Shown one piece after another: positions 48,878 through 59,596 of a DNA stretch of 64,000 bases. The stretch comes from Erwinia persicina (lineage in GTDB: Bacteria; Pseudomonadota; Gammaproteobacteria; Enterobacterales; Enterobacteriaceae). The stretch lies in contig NZ_JACYMO010000009.1 in the NCBI RefSeq assembly GCF_014838825.1, forward strand, positions 62,001 to 126,000, written 5' to 3'. Under the pieces are notes generated by a model, which ran no database searches, was not told the origin of the DNA, and was given only the letters and a program-made list of their open reading frames with translations. Numbering within the stretch: position 1 is the first letter of the stretch; every line of letters starts with the position of its first letter. A program made the translations under genes and the position numbers.

Positions 48878-50725
48878 GTGTTAAACCGTTATCCTTTGTG
48901 GAAGTACATCATGCTGATCGTCGTATTACTCGTCGGTCTGCTGTATGCACTGCCTAACCTGTATGGTGAGGATCCGGCCGTTCAGATCACTGGTGCGCGC
49001 GGAAGCGCCGCCAGTGAGCAAACGCTGGTTCAGATCCAGACCGCATTAAAACAAGATAATATTCAGGCCAAATCACTGGCGCTGGAAAATGGCGCTATTT
49101 TGGCGCGCTTCGCTAACACCGACGTGCAGATGCGCGCGCGTGAAGCGATTATCAAGACGCTTGGCGATAGTTACGTTGTGGCGCTTAACCTCGCACCTGC
49201 GACGCCATCATGGCTTGCCATGCTTAACGCCGAACCGATGAAACTCGGTCTCGATCTGCGTGGCGGTGTGCACTTCCTGATGGAAGTGGATATGGATACG
49301 GCTCTGGGTAAACTCCAGGAGCAGAATATCGATAGCCTGCGTAGCGATCTGCGTGAGAAAAGCATTCCTTACGTTAACGTTCGTAAAACTAATAATTACG
49401 GCATGGAAATCCGTTTCCGTGATGCCGCCGCACGCGATCAGGCCGTCACTTACCTGACAGGTCGTCACCGCGATATGGTCATCAACAGCAGCGGCAGCAA
49501 TGCCCTGACGGCGGTAATGAGTGACGAACGTCTGCGTGAAGCCCGTGAATATGCGGTGCAGCAGAACATCAATATTCTGCGCAACCGCGTGAATCAGCTC
49601 GGCGTGGCCGAACCGCTGGTACAGCGCCAGGGTTCTGACCGTATCGTGGTCGAACTGCCGGGTATTCAGGACACGGCGCGCGCGAAAGAGATCCTCGGCG
49701 CTACGGCTACCCTGGAGTTCCGCCTGGTGAATACCAGCGTGGATGCCACGGCGGCGGCCAATGGCCGTGTACCGGGTGACTCTGAAGTGAAAGACACCCG
49801 TGATGGCCAGCCTGTTGTGCTGTACAAGCGTGTGATCCTCACTGGTGACCATATCACTGACTCCACTTCCAGCACGGATGAATACAACCAGCCACAGGTT
49901 AATATCTCCCTGGACAGCGCGGGCGGTAACATCATGTCCAACTTCACCAAGGACAGCGTCGGTAAAGCGATGGCAACCCTGTTTGTCGAATATAAAGACA
50001 GCGGGAAGAAAGACGCCAACGGCCGCGCCATTCTTGAGAAGCAGGAAGAGGTCATTAACGTCGCCAATATCCAGTCCCGCCTGGGTAACAGCTTCCGTAT
50101 TACCGGCATTAATAATCCGAACGAAGCCCGTCAGCTCTCGCTGCTGCTGCGTGCCGGTGCATTGATTGCGCCTATCCAGATTGTTGAAGAGCGGACGATT
50201 GGCCCGACAATGGGTCAGCAGAACATCACTCAGGGCCTGGAAGCCTGCCTGTGGGGCCTGATCGCCTCCATCATCTTTATGGTGGTGTGGTACAAGAAGT
50301 TTGGTCTGATTGCGACCAGTGCGCTGCTGGCAAACCTGGTGCTGATTGTCGGTATCATGTCCCTGCTGCCTGGCGCTACGCTGACCATGCCGGGGATTGC
50401 CGGGATTGTGCTGACGCTGGCGGTAGCGGTCGATGCTAACGTCCTGATCAACGAACGTATCAAGGAAGAGCTGCGTAACGGGCGTTCCGTTCAGCAGGCG
50501 ATCCATGAGGGCTATAAAGGCGCGTTCTCCAGTATCGTTGATGCTAACGTCACGACGCTGATCAAAGTGTTGATTCTGTACGCAGTGGGTACAGGTTCAA
50601 TTAAAGGCTTTGCGATCACCACGGGAATCGGTATTGCGACCTCGATGTTTACCGCAATTATTGGTACTCGCGCCATCGCCAATCTGTTGTACGGCGGCAA
50701 ACGCATCAACAAGCTGTCTATCTGA
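48878..50725 (+). CDS. secD: Protein translocase subunit SecD
   Basis: A 615-residue inner-membrane protein that, with SecF, uses the proton gradient to finish protein export. After an N-terminal helix there is a large periplasmic P1 domain, including [16 protein letters not shown], and then five membrane helices in the C-terminal third with [18 protein letters not shown], the conserved proton-path motif. The start codon is GTG at 48878 after AAGGGAA. Its length equals E. coli SecD. Confidence 0.98.
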   Translation: MLNRYPLWKYIMLIVVLLVGLLYALPNLYGEDPAVQITGARGSAASEQTLVQIQTALKQDNIQAKSLALENGAILARFANTDVQMRAREAIIKTLGDSYVVALNLAPATPSWLAMLNAEPMKLGLDLRGGVHFLMEVDMDTALGKLQEQNIDSLRSDLREKSIPYVNVRKTNNYGMEIRFRDAAARDQAVTYLTGRHRDMVINSSGSNALTAVMSDERLREAREYAVQQNINILRNRVNQLGVAEPLVQRQGSDRIVVELPGIQDTARAKEILGATATLEFRLVNTSVDATAAANGRVPGDSEVKDTRDGQPVVLYKRVILTGDHITDSTSSTDEYNQPQVNISLDSAGGNIMSNFTKDSVGKAMATLFVEYKDSGKKDANGRAILEKQEEVINVANIQSRLGNSFRITGINNPNEARQLSLLLRAGALIAPIQIVEERTIGPTMGQQNITQGLEACLWGLIASIIFMVVWYKKFGLIATSALLANLVLIVGIMSLLPGATLTMPGIAGIVLTLAVAVDANVLINERIKEELRNGRSVQQAIHEGYKGAFSSIVDANVTTLIKVLILYAVGTGSIKGFAITTGIGIATSMFTAIIGTRAIANLLYGGKRINKLSI

Positions 50726-50735
50726 GGAGTGCGTT

Positions 50736-51704
50736 GTGTCACAGGAACATAGTGTTGAACAAATGAACCACGGCCGTAAAGTCTATGACTTTATGCGCTG
50801 GGACACGCTGGCTTTCGCCATCTCGGTGCTGTTGTTGATTGCATCCGTAGCCATCATGGGCGTGCGCGGTTTTAACTGGGGTCTGGATTTCACCGGTGGT
50901 ACGGTGATTGAAATTAACCTCGAGCAGCCCGTTGAACTGGATCTGCTGCGCGACAGCCTGGTGAAATCAGGATTTGACGAGCCACAGGTGCAGAACTTTG
51001 GCAGCAGCCGTGACGTGATCGTGCGTATGTCACCACGTGAAGGGAATGCAGGTCAGGAGCTGGGCGCGAAAGTACTGGCGACGATCAATCAGACCACCCA
51101 GCAGCAGGCGACGGTTAAGCGAATCGAATTCGTCGGCCCAAGCGTGGGGAGCGATTTGGCTCAGGCTGGCGGGATGGCGCTGTTATCCGCGCTGATTGCC
51201 ATTCTGATCTATATCGGTTTCCGCTTTGAGTGGCGTCTTGCCCTGGGAACGGTTCTGGCGCTGGCGCATGATGTGATTATCACGGCCGGTCTGCTGTCGC
51301 TGTTCCACGTGGAGATTGACCTGACTATCATTGCCTCACTGATGTCAGTCATTGGTTACTCGCTAAACGATAAGATCGTGGTATCAGACCGTATTCGTGA
51401 GAATTTCCGCAAGATCCGTCGCGGTTCGTCTTATGACATCACCAACGTCTCCCTGACGCAGACCCTGAGTCGTACCATTATCACCTCGGTAACAACCCTG
51501 GCGATGGTCATGATCCTGTTTGTCTTCGGCGGCGCGTTGCTGAAAGGTTTCTCGTTAACCATGCTGATCGGTATCACTATCGGTACCATCTCGTCGATTT
51601 ATGTCTCCTCTGCGCTGGCGCTGAAGCTGGGCATGAAGCGCGAGCATATGTTGCAGCAGAAAGTGGAAAAAGAGGGCGCAGACCAGCCTTCCATTCTGCC
51701 TTAA
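50736..51704 (+). CDS. secF: Protein translocase subunit SecF
   Basis: A 322-residue partner of SecD. The protein opens [23 protein letters not shown] and contains [19 protein letters not shown], a periplasmic domain and the helices with [21 protein letters not shown] chose GTG 50736 because GAGGAG stands eight bases upstream and the protein then aligns with E. coli SecF; the long upstream frame overlaps secD. It ends the operon with a strong terminator. Confidence 0.97.
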   Translation: MSQEHSVEQMNHGRKVYDFMRWDTLAFAISVLLLIASVAIMGVRGFNWGLDFTGGTVIEINLEQPVELDLLRDSLVKSGFDEPQVQNFGSSRDVIVRMSPREGNAGQELGAKVLATINQTTQQQATVKRIEFVGPSVGSDLAQAGGMALLSALIAILIYIGFRFEWRLALGTVLALAHDVIITAGLLSLFHVEIDLTIIASLMSVIGYSLNDKIVVSDRIRENFRKIRRGSSYDITNVSLTQTLSRTIITSVTTLAMVMILFVFGGALLKGFSLTMLIGITIGTISSIYVSSALALKLGMKREHMLQQKVEKEGADQPSILP

Positions 51705-51726
51705 TGGGTTAAACCTTCTCCAACTG

Positions 51727-51757
51727 AAAGGGCCACGCATCGCGTGGCCCTTTTTTT
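51727..51757 (+). terminator. Intrinsic terminator of the queA-secF operon
   Basis: GGGCCACGC (51730-51738) pairs with GCGTGGCCC (51742-51750) over ATC and is followed by seven T. It touches the stop codon of the convergent yajI. Confidence 0.9.
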
Positions 51758-52319
51758 ATGGTGCTGTCACCGCAGGCGGCGGGCTGACTACGACATCATG
51801 CACACGCACATACCCTAACTGCTCGGGCGGAAGGTTGCTCAAGCGCAGGGGCAGCGTCACTTCCGTTTTGGGCAGCAGTTCACGGGCTACCGCGATCTGC
51901 TGTACCTGGCTGTTTACCGTCAGGGGTTTTCCGGTGGTACTGTCAAGTTCTCCCCATTCCACCTGGGCCGTAAAGGCCGGAAGGGGAGCCTCTCCGGTGG
52001 CACGTATATGCAGGATGGCACGGGTTCCGTTGGCCTCCTGCTGCACATGACTCAGCGACAACTTCAGCTCACCGGCCTGACTTTTCAGGATCACGCCGGT
52101 ATTGGCTGCGGGCAGCAGCCAGGCCCCCTGCGCCGAACCGCTGTTCAGATTGCCCTGTTGCTCAAGCGCGGCAGCCTGCTTCGTGAGCTTTCGCATCTCC
52201 TGGGTCAGTTTCCCTACTTCGTTATGCAGCTGATTGATTTTGGGCTGGGGCGGCGTGCTGGCACAGCCCGCCAGCAGCAGCAGCGAACCCAGTGACAGAC
52301 GAAGATAAGTGCTTGTCAT
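51756..52319 (-). CDS. yajI: DUF3251 lipoprotein YajI
   Basis: A 187-residue predicted lipoprotein with lipobox LAGC (about residue 19), a short coiled coil (INQLHNEVGKLTQEMRKLTKQAAALEQQG) and a C-terminal DUF3251 domain. It matches E. coli YajI in position and type; the function is unknown. The E. coli genes yajD and tsx that separate secF from yajI are missing here, leaving the stop inside the secF terminator. Confidence 0.9.
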   Translation of the reverse strand: MTSTYLRLSLGSLLLLAGCASTPPQPKINQLHNEVGKLTQEMRKLTKQAAALEQQGNLNSGSAQGAWLLPAANTGVILKSQAGELKLSLSHVQQEANGTRAILHIRATGEAPLPAFTAQVEWGELDSTTGKPLTVNSQVQQIAVARELLPKTEVTLPLRLSNLPPEQLGYVRVHDVVVSPPPAVTAP

Positions 52320-52509
52320 TGTTCATTTCCTTTTGATTGAAGCGAATGACTTTATCTTAGAGCAAACGGGTCTTGATCGCCTGCAAAGAAATAAGGGATT
52401 TTGTTGCGTAAGCCGCATAAAATCAGGGCAGTATTGCGGACGCGCCTTTGGCTCTAAGCCGGGTTCGCGGTACACTACCCGTTACTCTTAAGAATTAACA
52501 GGACGCGTC

Positions 52510-52959
52510 ATGTATTGCCCATTCTGTTCTGCCGTGGATACGAAAGTGATCGACTCCCGTCTGGTCGGGGAAGGCACCTCTGTGCGCCGCCGCCGTCAGT
52601 GCCTGGTGTGCCATGAGCGTTTTACCACCTTTGAGGTGGCCGAACTGGTCATGCCGCGCGTGGTCAAGAGCAATGATGTGCGTGAACCGTTCAATGAAGA
52701 CAAGCTGCGCAGTGGCCTGATGAAAGCGCTGGAAAAACGGCCGGTTAATTCTGATGCGGTCGAAACCGCACTGACCCATATCAAAAGCCAGCTACGGGCG
52801 ACGGGAGAGCGGGAAGTTGCCAGCAAGCTGATCGGGAGCCTGGTGATGGATGAGCTGAAAAAACTGGATAAAGTGGCCTATATTCGCTTTGCCTCGGTTT
52901 ACCGTAGTTTTGAAGATATCCGTGAATTTGGCGAAGAGATCGCCCGCCTACAGGACTGA
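52510..52959 (+). CDS. nrdR: Transcriptional repressor NrdR
   Basis: A 149-residue ATP/dATP-dependent repressor of ribonucleotide reductase genes. The zinc ribbon starts [17 protein letters not shown] and closes with [12 protein letters not shown], and the ATP-cone follows ([29 protein letters not shown]). It is the first gene of the nrdR-ribD-ribH-nusB row, four bases before ribD. Confidence 0.98.
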   Translation: MYCPFCSAVDTKVIDSRLVGEGTSVRRRRQCLVCHERFTTFEVAELVMPRVVKSNDVREPFNEDKLRSGLMKALEKRPVNSDAVETALTHIKSQLRATGEREVASKLIGSLVMDELKKLDKVAYIRFASVYRSFEDIREFGEEIARLQD

Positions 52960-52963
52960 CGTT

Positions 52964-54067
52964 ATGCGTGATGAAGTGTATATGGCGCGCGCGCTGGAAC
53001 TGGCGCGCAGAGGGCGTTTTACTACCACACCGAACCCTAACGTTGGCTGTGTGCTGGTTCGTGACGGCGACATTGTCGGTGAAGGCTACCATCTGCGCGC
53101 CGGTGAGCCGCACGCGGAGGTGCATGCGTTACGCATGGCCGGTGAAAAAGCCAAAGGCGCGACAGCCTATGTGACACTGGAGCCGTGCAGTCATCACGGG
53201 CGTACGCCGCCGTGCTGTGACGCCTTGATCAGCGCCGGTGTCAGCCGCGTCGTCGCGGCCATGCAGGATCCGAACCCGGAAGTCGCGGGGCGTGGCCTCT
53301 ACCGCTTGCAGCAGGCTGGTATTGATGTCAGCCACGGCCTGATGATGCAGGAGGCCGAAGCGCTGAATCGCGGCTTTCTTAAGCGTATGCGTACCGGTTT
53401 CCCCTGGGTTCAGCTTAAACTGGGGGCATCGCTTGATGGCCGCACCGCACTGGCCAGTGGCGAAAGCCAGTGGATCACTTCGCCGCAGGCGCGGCGCGAC
53501 GTCCAGCGTCTGCGGGCGCAGAGCTCCGCTATTCTCAGCACCAGTGCGACCGTACTGGCGGATAACCCGTCATTAACGGTTCGTCATCAGGAGCTGGATG
53601 ACGCGACTCAGGCTGATTACCCCGCTGACCTGCTGCGTCAGCCGGTGAGAATTATTGTCGACAGCCAGAATCGCGTCACGCCTCAGCATCAGCTTATTGC
53701 ACAATCCGGTGAAACCTGGCTGGCGCGCACGACCTGCGATGAACTGGCATGGCCGGAAAACGTCACGCAGTTCAGTGTGCCACGGCATAACCAGCGGCTG
53801 GATTTAGTGGCAATGATGATGCTGCTGGGCAGAAAACAGATTAACAGTGTCTGGGTGGAAGCCGGGGCGCAGTTTGCCGGGGCGTTGTTACAGGCCGGAG
53901 TGGTGGATGAACTGATTGTTTATCTGGCCCCTAAACTGCTGGGTGATAGCGGGCGAGGCCTGTGTCAGCTGCCGGGCCTTGCACATCTCGTCGATGCCCC
54001 CGCTTTTGCTTTTAGTGATATCCGTCAGATTGGGCCTGATTTACGCCTGACGCTGACGCCGTTATAG
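52964..54067 (+). CDS. ribD: Bifunctional riboflavin deaminase/reductase RibD
   Basis: A 367-residue enzyme performing the deamination and reduction steps of riboflavin synthesis. The N-terminal deaminase carries zinc ligands HAEVHAL and PCSHHGRTPPCCDA. The C-terminal NADPH reductase shows LGASLDGRTALASGESQWITS and a VDELIVYLAPKLLG strand. I chose ATG 52964 (MRDEVYMAR), which aligns with E. coli; the longer frame overlaps nrdR. Confidence 0.97.
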   Translation: MRDEVYMARALELARRGRFTTTPNPNVGCVLVRDGDIVGEGYHLRAGEPHAEVHALRMAGEKAKGATAYVTLEPCSHHGRTPPCCDALISAGVSRVVAAMQDPNPEVAGRGLYRLQQAGIDVSHGLMMQEAEALNRGFLKRMRTGFPWVQLKLGASLDGRTALASGESQWITSPQARRDVQRLRAQSSAILSTSATVLADNPSLTVRHQELDDATQADYPADLLRQPVRIIVDSQNRVTPQHQLIAQSGETWLARTTCDELAWPENVTQFSVPRHNQRLDLVAMMMLLGRKQINSVWVEAGAQFAGALLQAGVVDELIVYLAPKLLGDSGRGLCQLPGLAHLVDAPAFAFSDIRQIGPDLRLTLTPL

Positions 54068-54154
54068 CGGTTTGCGCAAAAACAAGCAGACCCCTGAAGA
54101 GTATGGTAGAATCCGCCCCCCTGCGGGGCCAAACAGAACCCTGAAAGGAAGAAT

Positions 54155-54625
54155 ATGAACGTTATCGAAGCTGCTGTTGCTACTCCTGACGCGCGCGTTG
54201 CTCTGGTTATTGCGCGTTTCAACAACTTTATCAACGACAGCCTGCTGAGTGGTGCCATTGATGCCCTGAAGCGTATTGGTCAGGTCAAAGATGAAAACAT
54301 CACCGTCGTCTGGGTTCCGGGTGCCTATGAGCTGCCAATGACCGCACGTGCGCTGGCGAACACCGGTAAGCATGATGCCGTTGTGGCGCTGGGAACCGTT
54401 ATCCGTGGCGGCACCGCCCATTTCGAATATGTGGCAGGTGAGGCCAGTTCTGGTCTGGCCAGCGTTGCCATGAACAGCGATATCCCGGTTGCTTTTGGCG
54501 TACTGACGACGGAAAACATCGAGCAGGCCATTGAACGCGCCGGAACCAAAGCGGGTAATAAAGGTGCTGAAGCAGCCCTGACCGCTCTGGAAATGATTAA
54601 CGTATTGAAAGCCATCAAAGCCTGA
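54155..54625 (+). CDS. ribH: 6,7-dimethyl-8-ribityllumazine synthase
   Basis: A 156-residue enzyme that makes the lumazine precursor of riboflavin and assembles into an icosahedral shell. Motifs are [34 protein letters not shown] and [16 protein letters not shown]. The same gene is also called ribE in E. coli. It is preceded by AAAGGAAG and separated from ribD by 87 bases, in which a TAGAAT may be a secondary promoter. Confidence 0.97.
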   Translation: MNVIEAAVATPDARVALVIARFNNFINDSLLSGAIDALKRIGQVKDENITVVWVPGAYELPMTARALANTGKHDAVVALGTVIRGGTAHFEYVAGEASSGLASVAMNSDIPVAFGVLTTENIEQAIERAGTKAGNKGAEAALTALEMINVLKAIKA

Positions 54626-54641
54626 TTTTAAGGGGAATTTC

Positions 54642-55061
54642 GTGAAACCTGCTGCTCGTCGCCGCGCCCGTGAATGTGCTGTTCAGGCACTTTACTCCTG
54701 GCAAATCTCCAAAAACGACATCGCTGATGTCGAATACCAGTTTCTGGCGGAACAGGACGTTAAAGACGTCGATATTAATTACTTCCGTGAGCTGGTCGGC
54801 GGCGTTGCAACTAACAGTGCATACCTCGACGGCCTGATGCAACCTTACCTGTCACGCCAGCTGGAAGAGCTGGGACAGGTTGAGAAGGCCATCCTGCGTA
54901 TCTCACTGTTTGAACTCAGCAAGCGTGCAGACGTTCCCTACAAGGTGGCGATCAACGAAGGGATCGAACTGGCTAAAGTGTTCGGTGCTGAAGACAGCCA
55001 TAAGTTTGTCAACGGCGTGCTGGACAAAGCTGGCCCGTTTATCCGTCCCAACCGCAAATAA
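54642..55061 (+). CDS. nusB: Transcription antitermination factor NusB
   Basis: A 139-residue RNA-binding protein that acts with NusE in rRNA antitermination. It matches E. coli NusB throughout ([39 protein letters not shown]). The start codon is GTG at 54642 after AAGGGGAA. A terminator follows. Confidence 0.98.
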   Translation: MKPAARRRARECAVQALYSWQISKNDIADVEYQFLAEQDVKDVDINYFRELVGGVATNSAYLDGLMQPYLSRQLEELGQVEKAILRISLFELSKRADVPYKVAINEGIELAKVFGAEDSHKFVNGVLDKAGPFIRPNRK

Positions 55062-55067
55062 TTCTCT

Positions 55068-55097
55068 GAGGCCGCTCATCACGGCCTCATCTTTTTA
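55068..55097 (+). terminator. Intrinsic terminator after nusB
   Basis: GAGGCCG (55068-55074) pairs with CGGCCTC (55082-55088) over 7 bases, followed by ATCTTTTT. It lies just upstream of thiL. Confidence 0.75.
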
Positions 55098-55112
55098 CTC
55101 CCGGAATGCATT

Positions 55113-56090
55113 ATGGCTTGTGGCGAATTTGAACTGATTGCGCGTTATTTTGACCGTGTAACCAGTTCCCGTCGCGATGTTGAAAAAGGCATCGGTGACG
55201 ACTGCGCATTACTCGGCGTACCGGAAAAGCAGACGCTGGCAATCAGCACTGACACGCTGGTAGAAGGCGTGCATTTTCTGCGAGATATTCATCCCGCCGA
55301 CCTCGGATATAAAGCCCTTGCAGTAAACCTCAGCGACCTGGCTGCCATGGGCGCTGATCCTGCATGGCTGACGCTGGCCCTGACGCTGCCAGAGATCAAT
55401 GAAGCCTGGCTGAAAGATTTCAGCGACAGTCTGTTTGAGCTGCTCGACTACTATGATATGCAGCTGATCGGGGGTGACACCACGCGCGGGCCCTTGAGTA
55501 TGACGCTGGGTATTCATGGCCTGGTGCCGCAGGGACGGGCGCTGAAGCGCAGTGGTGCGCGCGTAGGTGACTGGATTTACGTCACCGGCACGCTCGGTGA
55601 CAGTGCTGCTGGCCTTGAACTGCTGCAACACCACGTGAAGATTAGCGATCCGGCAGCCCATGAGGCGCTGATCAAGCGCCATCTGCGCCCGATGCCGCGA
55701 ATCCTTCAGGGGCAGGCGCTGCGCGATCTCGCCAGTTCGGCTATCGACCTGTCTGACGGGCTGGTCTCCGATCTCGGCCATATTCTTAAAGCCAGTGACT
55801 GTGGTGCCCGTCTCCATCTTGATGCACTGCCGATTTCCGCCGTACTGAAACAGCACTTCGAACCGGAACAGGCCATACGCTGGGCGCTGAGCGGTGGGGA
55901 AGATTATGAGCTGTGCTTTACCGTTCCGGAGATTAACCGCGGCGCGCTGGACGTGGCGCTGGGCTATCTTGGCGTTCCCTTCACCTGTATTGGCCAGATT
56001 GCTCCGCAGTCAGAAGGCCTGACGCTGCTGCAGGATGATAAGCCGGTAGAACTGAACCTGAAAGGATTTGACCATTTTGGTACGCGCTAA
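55113..56090 (+). CDS. thiL: Thiamine-monophosphate kinase
   Basis: A 325-residue enzyme that phosphorylates thiamine monophosphate to thiamine diphosphate with ATP. The aspartate-rich motifs are visible: [39 protein letters not shown] and [10 protein letters not shown]. Its 3' end overlaps pgpA by 23 bases. Confidence 0.97.
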   Translation: MACGEFELIARYFDRVTSSRRDVEKGIGDDCALLGVPEKQTLAISTDTLVEGVHFLRDIHPADLGYKALAVNLSDLAAMGADPAWLTLALTLPEINEAWLKDFSDSLFELLDYYDMQLIGGDTTRGPLSMTLGIHGLVPQGRALKRSGARVGDWIYVTGTLGDSAAGLELLQHHVKISDPAAHEALIKRHLRPMPRILQGQALRDLASSAIDLSDGLVSDLGHILKASDCGARLHLDALPISAVLKQHFEPEQAIRWALSGGEDYELCFTVPEINRGALDVALGYLGVPFTCIGQIAPQSEGLTLLQDDKPVELNLKGFDHFGTR

Positions 56091-56574
56091 GGACGTGGCG
56101 AAAAGTCGCCTGAAGATGAGCAACCCCTGGCATCTGCTGGCGACCGGGTTTGGCAGCGGTCTGAGCCCCTGGATGCCGGGAACGGCAGGATCCCTCGCGG
56201 CCATCCCATTCTGGTACCTGCTCAACCTGCTGCCACAGGATCTCTATTCTCTGGTGCTGCTGCTGGGGATCAGTATCGGTGTTTATCTTTGCCACCGTAC
56301 CGCGAAAGATATGGGCGTTCACGATCATGGCAGCATCGTCTGGGACGAGTTTATCGGCATGTGGATCACGCTGATGGCCATCCCGACCGACAGCTGGCAG
56401 TGGGTTCTGGCAGGTTTCCTGGTGTTCCGCGTTCTGGATATCTGGAAACCCTGGCCTATTCGCTGGTTTGACCGCAACGTGCACGGCGGCATGGGGATCA
56501 TGGTCGATGATATTATTGCCGGGGTGATCTCAGCCGGCCTGCTGTGGGGCTGCGCACTCTACCTGGCGGGCTGA
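56068..56574 (+). CDS. pgpA: Phosphatidylglycerophosphatase A
   Basis: A 168-residue inner-membrane enzyme that dephosphorylates phosphatidylglycerophosphate. It matches E. coli PgpA ([40 protein letters not shown]). The start is TTG at 56068 inside thiL, with AAGGAT four or so bases upstream; I recall the same TTG arrangement in E. coli. A later ATG would remove conserved residues. Confidence 0.95.
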   Translation: MTILVRAKDVAKSRLKMSNPWHLLATGFGSGLSPWMPGTAGSLAAIPFWYLLNLLPQDLYSLVLLLGISIGVYLCHRTAKDMGVHDHGSIVWDEFIGMWITLMAIPTDSWQWVLAGFLVFRVLDIWKPWPIRWFDRNVHGGMGIMVDDIIAGVISAGLLWGCALYLAG

Positions 56575-56580
56575 TGCCGT

Positions 56581-56607
56581 GGGCCGGTCTGCTGTTGCGA
56601 CCGGCCC
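56581..56607. terminator. Bidirectional hairpin between pgpA and yajO
   Basis: GGGCCGGTC (56581-56589) pairs perfectly with GACCGGCCC (56599-56607) over a 9-base loop, between convergent stops. Confidence 0.65.
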
Positions 56608-56645
56608 GTGATAACGTTCAGCCCGTTTTACTCCCCACGCCGGGA

Positions 56646-57620
56646 TTATTCGAACCCGACGACCGGGTGCGGCTGGTAGACGCTTTCCAGTTCAAAAATC
56701 TCCTCCTGCGTTAATTCAACATCTACGGCTTTCACCAAATCCTCCAGCTGTTCACTGCGCGAAGCGCCGATGATCGGGGCGGCAACCGCCGGTTTACTCA
56801 ACAGCCAGGCCAGCGCGATTTGCGCACGGCTTACTCCTTTATCCCGGGCAATGTTAGCCAGCCGTTCTGCAATTTCTGCATCGTTTTTCTCACTCTGGCT
56901 GTAGAGCGTTTCACCGTATTCATCCGATACCGAACGGGCGGTGGTTTCTCCCCACGGGCGGGTGAGGCGGCCGCGGGCCAGCGGGCTCCAGGGCAGTACG
57001 GCAATATTTTCTTGCAGGCACAGAGGATGCATTTCACGCTCCTCCTCGCGCTGGATCAGGTTGTACTGATCCTGCATGGTGACAAAACGCGTCCAGCCGT
57101 TGCTGTCTGCCGTCTGCAGCGCGCGGGCAAACTGTTCGGGGTGCATGGAGGAGGCACCGATGTAACGTGCTTTACCTGCTTTGACCACGTCATGCAGGGC
57201 TTCCAGCGTCTCTTCCAGCGGCGTGTCGTAGTCCCAGCGGTGGATTTGCAGCAGGTCGACGTACTCCATGCCTAGGCGCTGCAGGCTGTCATCAATGGAC
57301 TGCATGATACTGGCCCGCGACAGGCCGCCGGCCAGGTTGCTCATCGGGAAATAGACTTTTGTCGCGACGACGACCTCATCACGCCGGGCAAATTCCCGCA
57401 GGGCCCGGCCAACAATTTCTTCGCTACTGCCGTCAGAGTAGCTGTTAGCGGTATCGAAAAAGTTGATCCCGGCTTCCAGCGCCTGGCGGATCAGCGGGCG
57501 GCTACTCTCTTCGGGCAGCGTCCAGGCATGGCGGCCCCTGTCGGGTTCACCATAGGTCATGCAGCCCAGGCACAGGCGGGAAACGGTCAGATCGGTATTG
57601 GCTAACTGAAGGGTTTTCAT
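56646..57620 (-). CDS. yajO: Aldo/keto reductase YajO
   Basis: A 324-residue NADPH-dependent oxidoreductase with a TIM-barrel fold. The catalytic tetrad members appear in FFDTANSYSDGSSEE (Asp and Tyr), VVATKVYF (Lys) and LLQIHRWDYDTP (His). It is close to E. coli YajO, for which a role related to 1-deoxyxylulose metabolism and thiamine has been proposed; the adjacent dxs fits that idea. It is transcribed separately from dxs because a terminator lies between them. Confidence 0.93.
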   Translation of the reverse strand: MKTLQLANTDLTVSRLCLGCMTYGEPDRGRHAWTLPEESSRPLIRQALEAGINFFDTANSYSDGSSEEIVGRALREFARRDEVVVATKVYFPMSNLAGGLSRASIMQSIDDSLQRLGMEYVDLLQIHRWDYDTPLEETLEALHDVVKAGKARYIGASSMHPEQFARALQTADSNGWTRFVTMQDQYNLIQREEEREMHPLCLQENIAVLPWSPLARGRLTRPWGETTARSVSDEYGETLYSQSEKNDAEIAERLANIARDKGVSRAQIALAWLLSKPAVAAPIIGASRSEQLEDLVKAVDVELTQEEIFELESVYQPHPVVGFE

Positions 57621-57660
57621 GCGGACTCCTGCTATTAATCATTTAGTAAGAATAGCAGGC

Positions 57661-57686
57661 AAAAAAAAGCTCCCGGTGAGGGGAGC
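57661..57686 (-). terminator. Intrinsic terminator of the dxs operon
   Basis: On the minus strand GCTCCC and GGGAGC pair over a 6-base loop and are followed by eight T. Confidence 0.85.
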
Positions 57687-57711
57687 ACGTTGTAACACTT
57701 TAGTGGCAGGA

Positions 57712-59577
57712 TTACTGTGCCAGCCAGGTCTCGATCTGCTGGCGGATACCGGCGGCATCCAGCAGGTAATCGGCACGGATTTCATCCTGTGTTCCCTGGG
57801 GAATAAAGGCATCCGGCAGGCCGATATTCAGCACCGGAACCGGCCGGCGCTTAGCCATCAGTAGCTCATTCACTCCACTTCCGGCTCCGCCTTTAATTGC
57901 GCCTTCTTCAAGGGTGATCAGCGCATCATGGCTGGCGGCCAGTTCGAGGATCAGCGCGTCATCCAGTGGTTTCACAAAGCGCATATCGACCAGCGTGGCA
58001 TTCAGCGCTTCTGCGGCGGCGGCGGCTTCTGGCAGCAGGGTACCGAAGTTGAGAATAGCCAGCCCGCTTCCTTCACGCAGCGTGCGCCCCTTACCCAGCG
58101 GCAGTGAGGCCAGCGGCTCCAGCGCCGCACCTGTTCCGCTGCCGCGCGGGTAGCGTACCGCACTGGGTCCGCTGTCGTGATGATAGCCGGTATACAGCAT
58201 CTGACGGCACTCGTTCTCATCGCTTGGCGTCATGATCACCATATTCGGAATACAGCGCAGGAAGGCAATATCGAATGCGCCCTGATGTGTCTGACCGTCG
58301 GCACCGACAATGCCACCGCGATCGATGGCAAACAGTACTGGCAGCTTCTGGATTGCCACGTCATGGATCAGCTGGTCATAGGCGCGCTGCAGGAAGGTGG
58401 AGTAGATCGCCACCACCGGCTTATAGCCGCCGATGGCCAGCCCGGCGGCAAAGGTCACGGCATGCTGTTCCGCAATCGCTACATCAAAATACTGTTGCGG
58501 GTAGTCGCGGGAGAAGCTGACCATACCGGAGCCTTCACGCATGGCTGGGGTGACGGCCATCAGCTTACTGTCTTCTGCGGCGGTTTCACTCAGCCACTGG
58601 CCGAAAATTTTTGAATAGCTGGGTAATCCTTCGGCACTTTTTGGTAGCAGACCGCTGGCCGGGTCAAATTTCGGCACCGCGTGCCAGCTAATCGGGTCTT
58701 TTTCTGCCGGGGCGTAGCCTTTGCCTTTTTTGGTCATTACGTGCAGGAACTGCGGGCCTTTCAGCGCGCGCATATTGCGCAGTGTCTGCACCAGTGCCAG
58801 CACATCGTGTCCGTCAACGGGGCCGATGTAGTTAAAGCCCAGCTCTTCAAACAGCGTACCCGGTACCACCATGCCTTTCAGGTGCTCTTCGGTACGTTTG
58901 ACCAGCTCTTTGATCGGCGGCAGACCGCCCAGTACTTTTTTGCCACCTTCACGCAGGCGGGAATAAGTCTTGCCGGAAAGGATCTGCGCGAGGCGGTTGT
59001 TCAGCGCACCCACGTTTTCTGAGATCGACATTTCATTGTCGTTCAGCACCACCAGCAGGTCGGCTTTAATATCCCCGGCGTGATTCATCGCTTCGAACGC
59101 CATGCCGGCGGTGATCGCGCCATCGCCAATGACACAGGCGGTACGGCGATCTTTCCCTTCTTTCCCGGCGGCCACAGCCATACCAAGGCCAGCGCTGATT
59201 GAGGTGGACGAGTGACCGACGTTCAGCACGTCATATTCACTTTCATCGCGCCACGGGAACGGATGCAGGCCATTTTTCTGGCGGATGGTGCCGATGCGAT
59301 CGCGACGCCCGGTCAGGATTTTGTGCGGATAGGCCTGATGGCCGACGTCCCACACCAGGTGATCAAACGGCGTGTTATAGACGTAATGCAGGGCAACGGT
59401 GAGTTCAACCACGCCAAGACCAGACGCAAAATGACCGCTGGAGCGGCTTACGCTGTCGAGCAGATACTGGCGCAGCTCGTCACAGAGTTTTGGCAGACTC
59501 TCTTTCGGTAGCAAACGTAATTCTTGCACCGTGCTTGCCAGAGCAAGCGTTGGGTATTTTGCAGGTTCAAAACTCAT
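57712..59577 (-). CDS. dxs: 1-deoxy-D-xylulose-5-phosphate synthase
   Basis: A 621-residue thiamine-diphosphate enzyme that condenses pyruvate with glyceraldehyde 3-phosphate, the first step of the methylerythritol phosphate pathway. The cofactor motif is [18 protein letters not shown] with LNDNEMSIS. The transketolase-type central domain contains [14 protein letters not shown], and the C-terminal domain ends TWLAQ. It lies 19 bases after ispA and forms the xseB-ispA-dxs operon. Confidence 0.98.
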   Translation of the reverse strand: MSFEPAKYPTLALASTVQELRLLPKESLPKLCDELRQYLLDSVSRSSGHFASGLGVVELTVALHYVYNTPFDHLVWDVGHQAYPHKILTGRRDRIGTIRQKNGLHPFPWRDESEYDVLNVGHSSTSISAGLGMAVAAGKEGKDRRTACVIGDGAITAGMAFEAMNHAGDIKADLLVVLNDNEMSISENVGALNNRLAQILSGKTYSRLREGGKKVLGGLPPIKELVKRTEEHLKGMVVPGTLFEELGFNYIGPVDGHDVLALVQTLRNMRALKGPQFLHVMTKKGKGYAPAEKDPISWHAVPKFDPASGLLPKSAEGLPSYSKIFGQWLSETAAEDSKLMAVTPAMREGSGMVSFSRDYPQQYFDVAIAEQHAVTFAAGLAIGGYKPVVAIYSTFLQRAYDQLIHDVAIQKLPVLFAIDRGGIVGADGQTHQGAFDIAFLRCIPNMVIMTPSDENECRQMLYTGYHHDSGPSAVRYPRGSGTGAALEPLASLPLGKGRTLREGSGLAILNFGTLLPEAAAAAEALNATLVDMRFVKPLDDALILELAASHDALITLEEGAIKGGAGSGVNELLMAKRRPVPVLNIGLPDAFIPQGTQDEIRADYLLDAAGIRQQIETWLAQ

Positions 59578-59596
59578 TCAGAGACTCATTTGGAAG

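Noticed and set aside
49208-50506. A 432-codon frame on the minus strand opposite secD
   Set aside because: It is wholly antisense to a strongly conserved gene, has an atypical H/Q/R-rich composition, no ribosome binding site and no family resemblance. It is a shadow of secD codon use.
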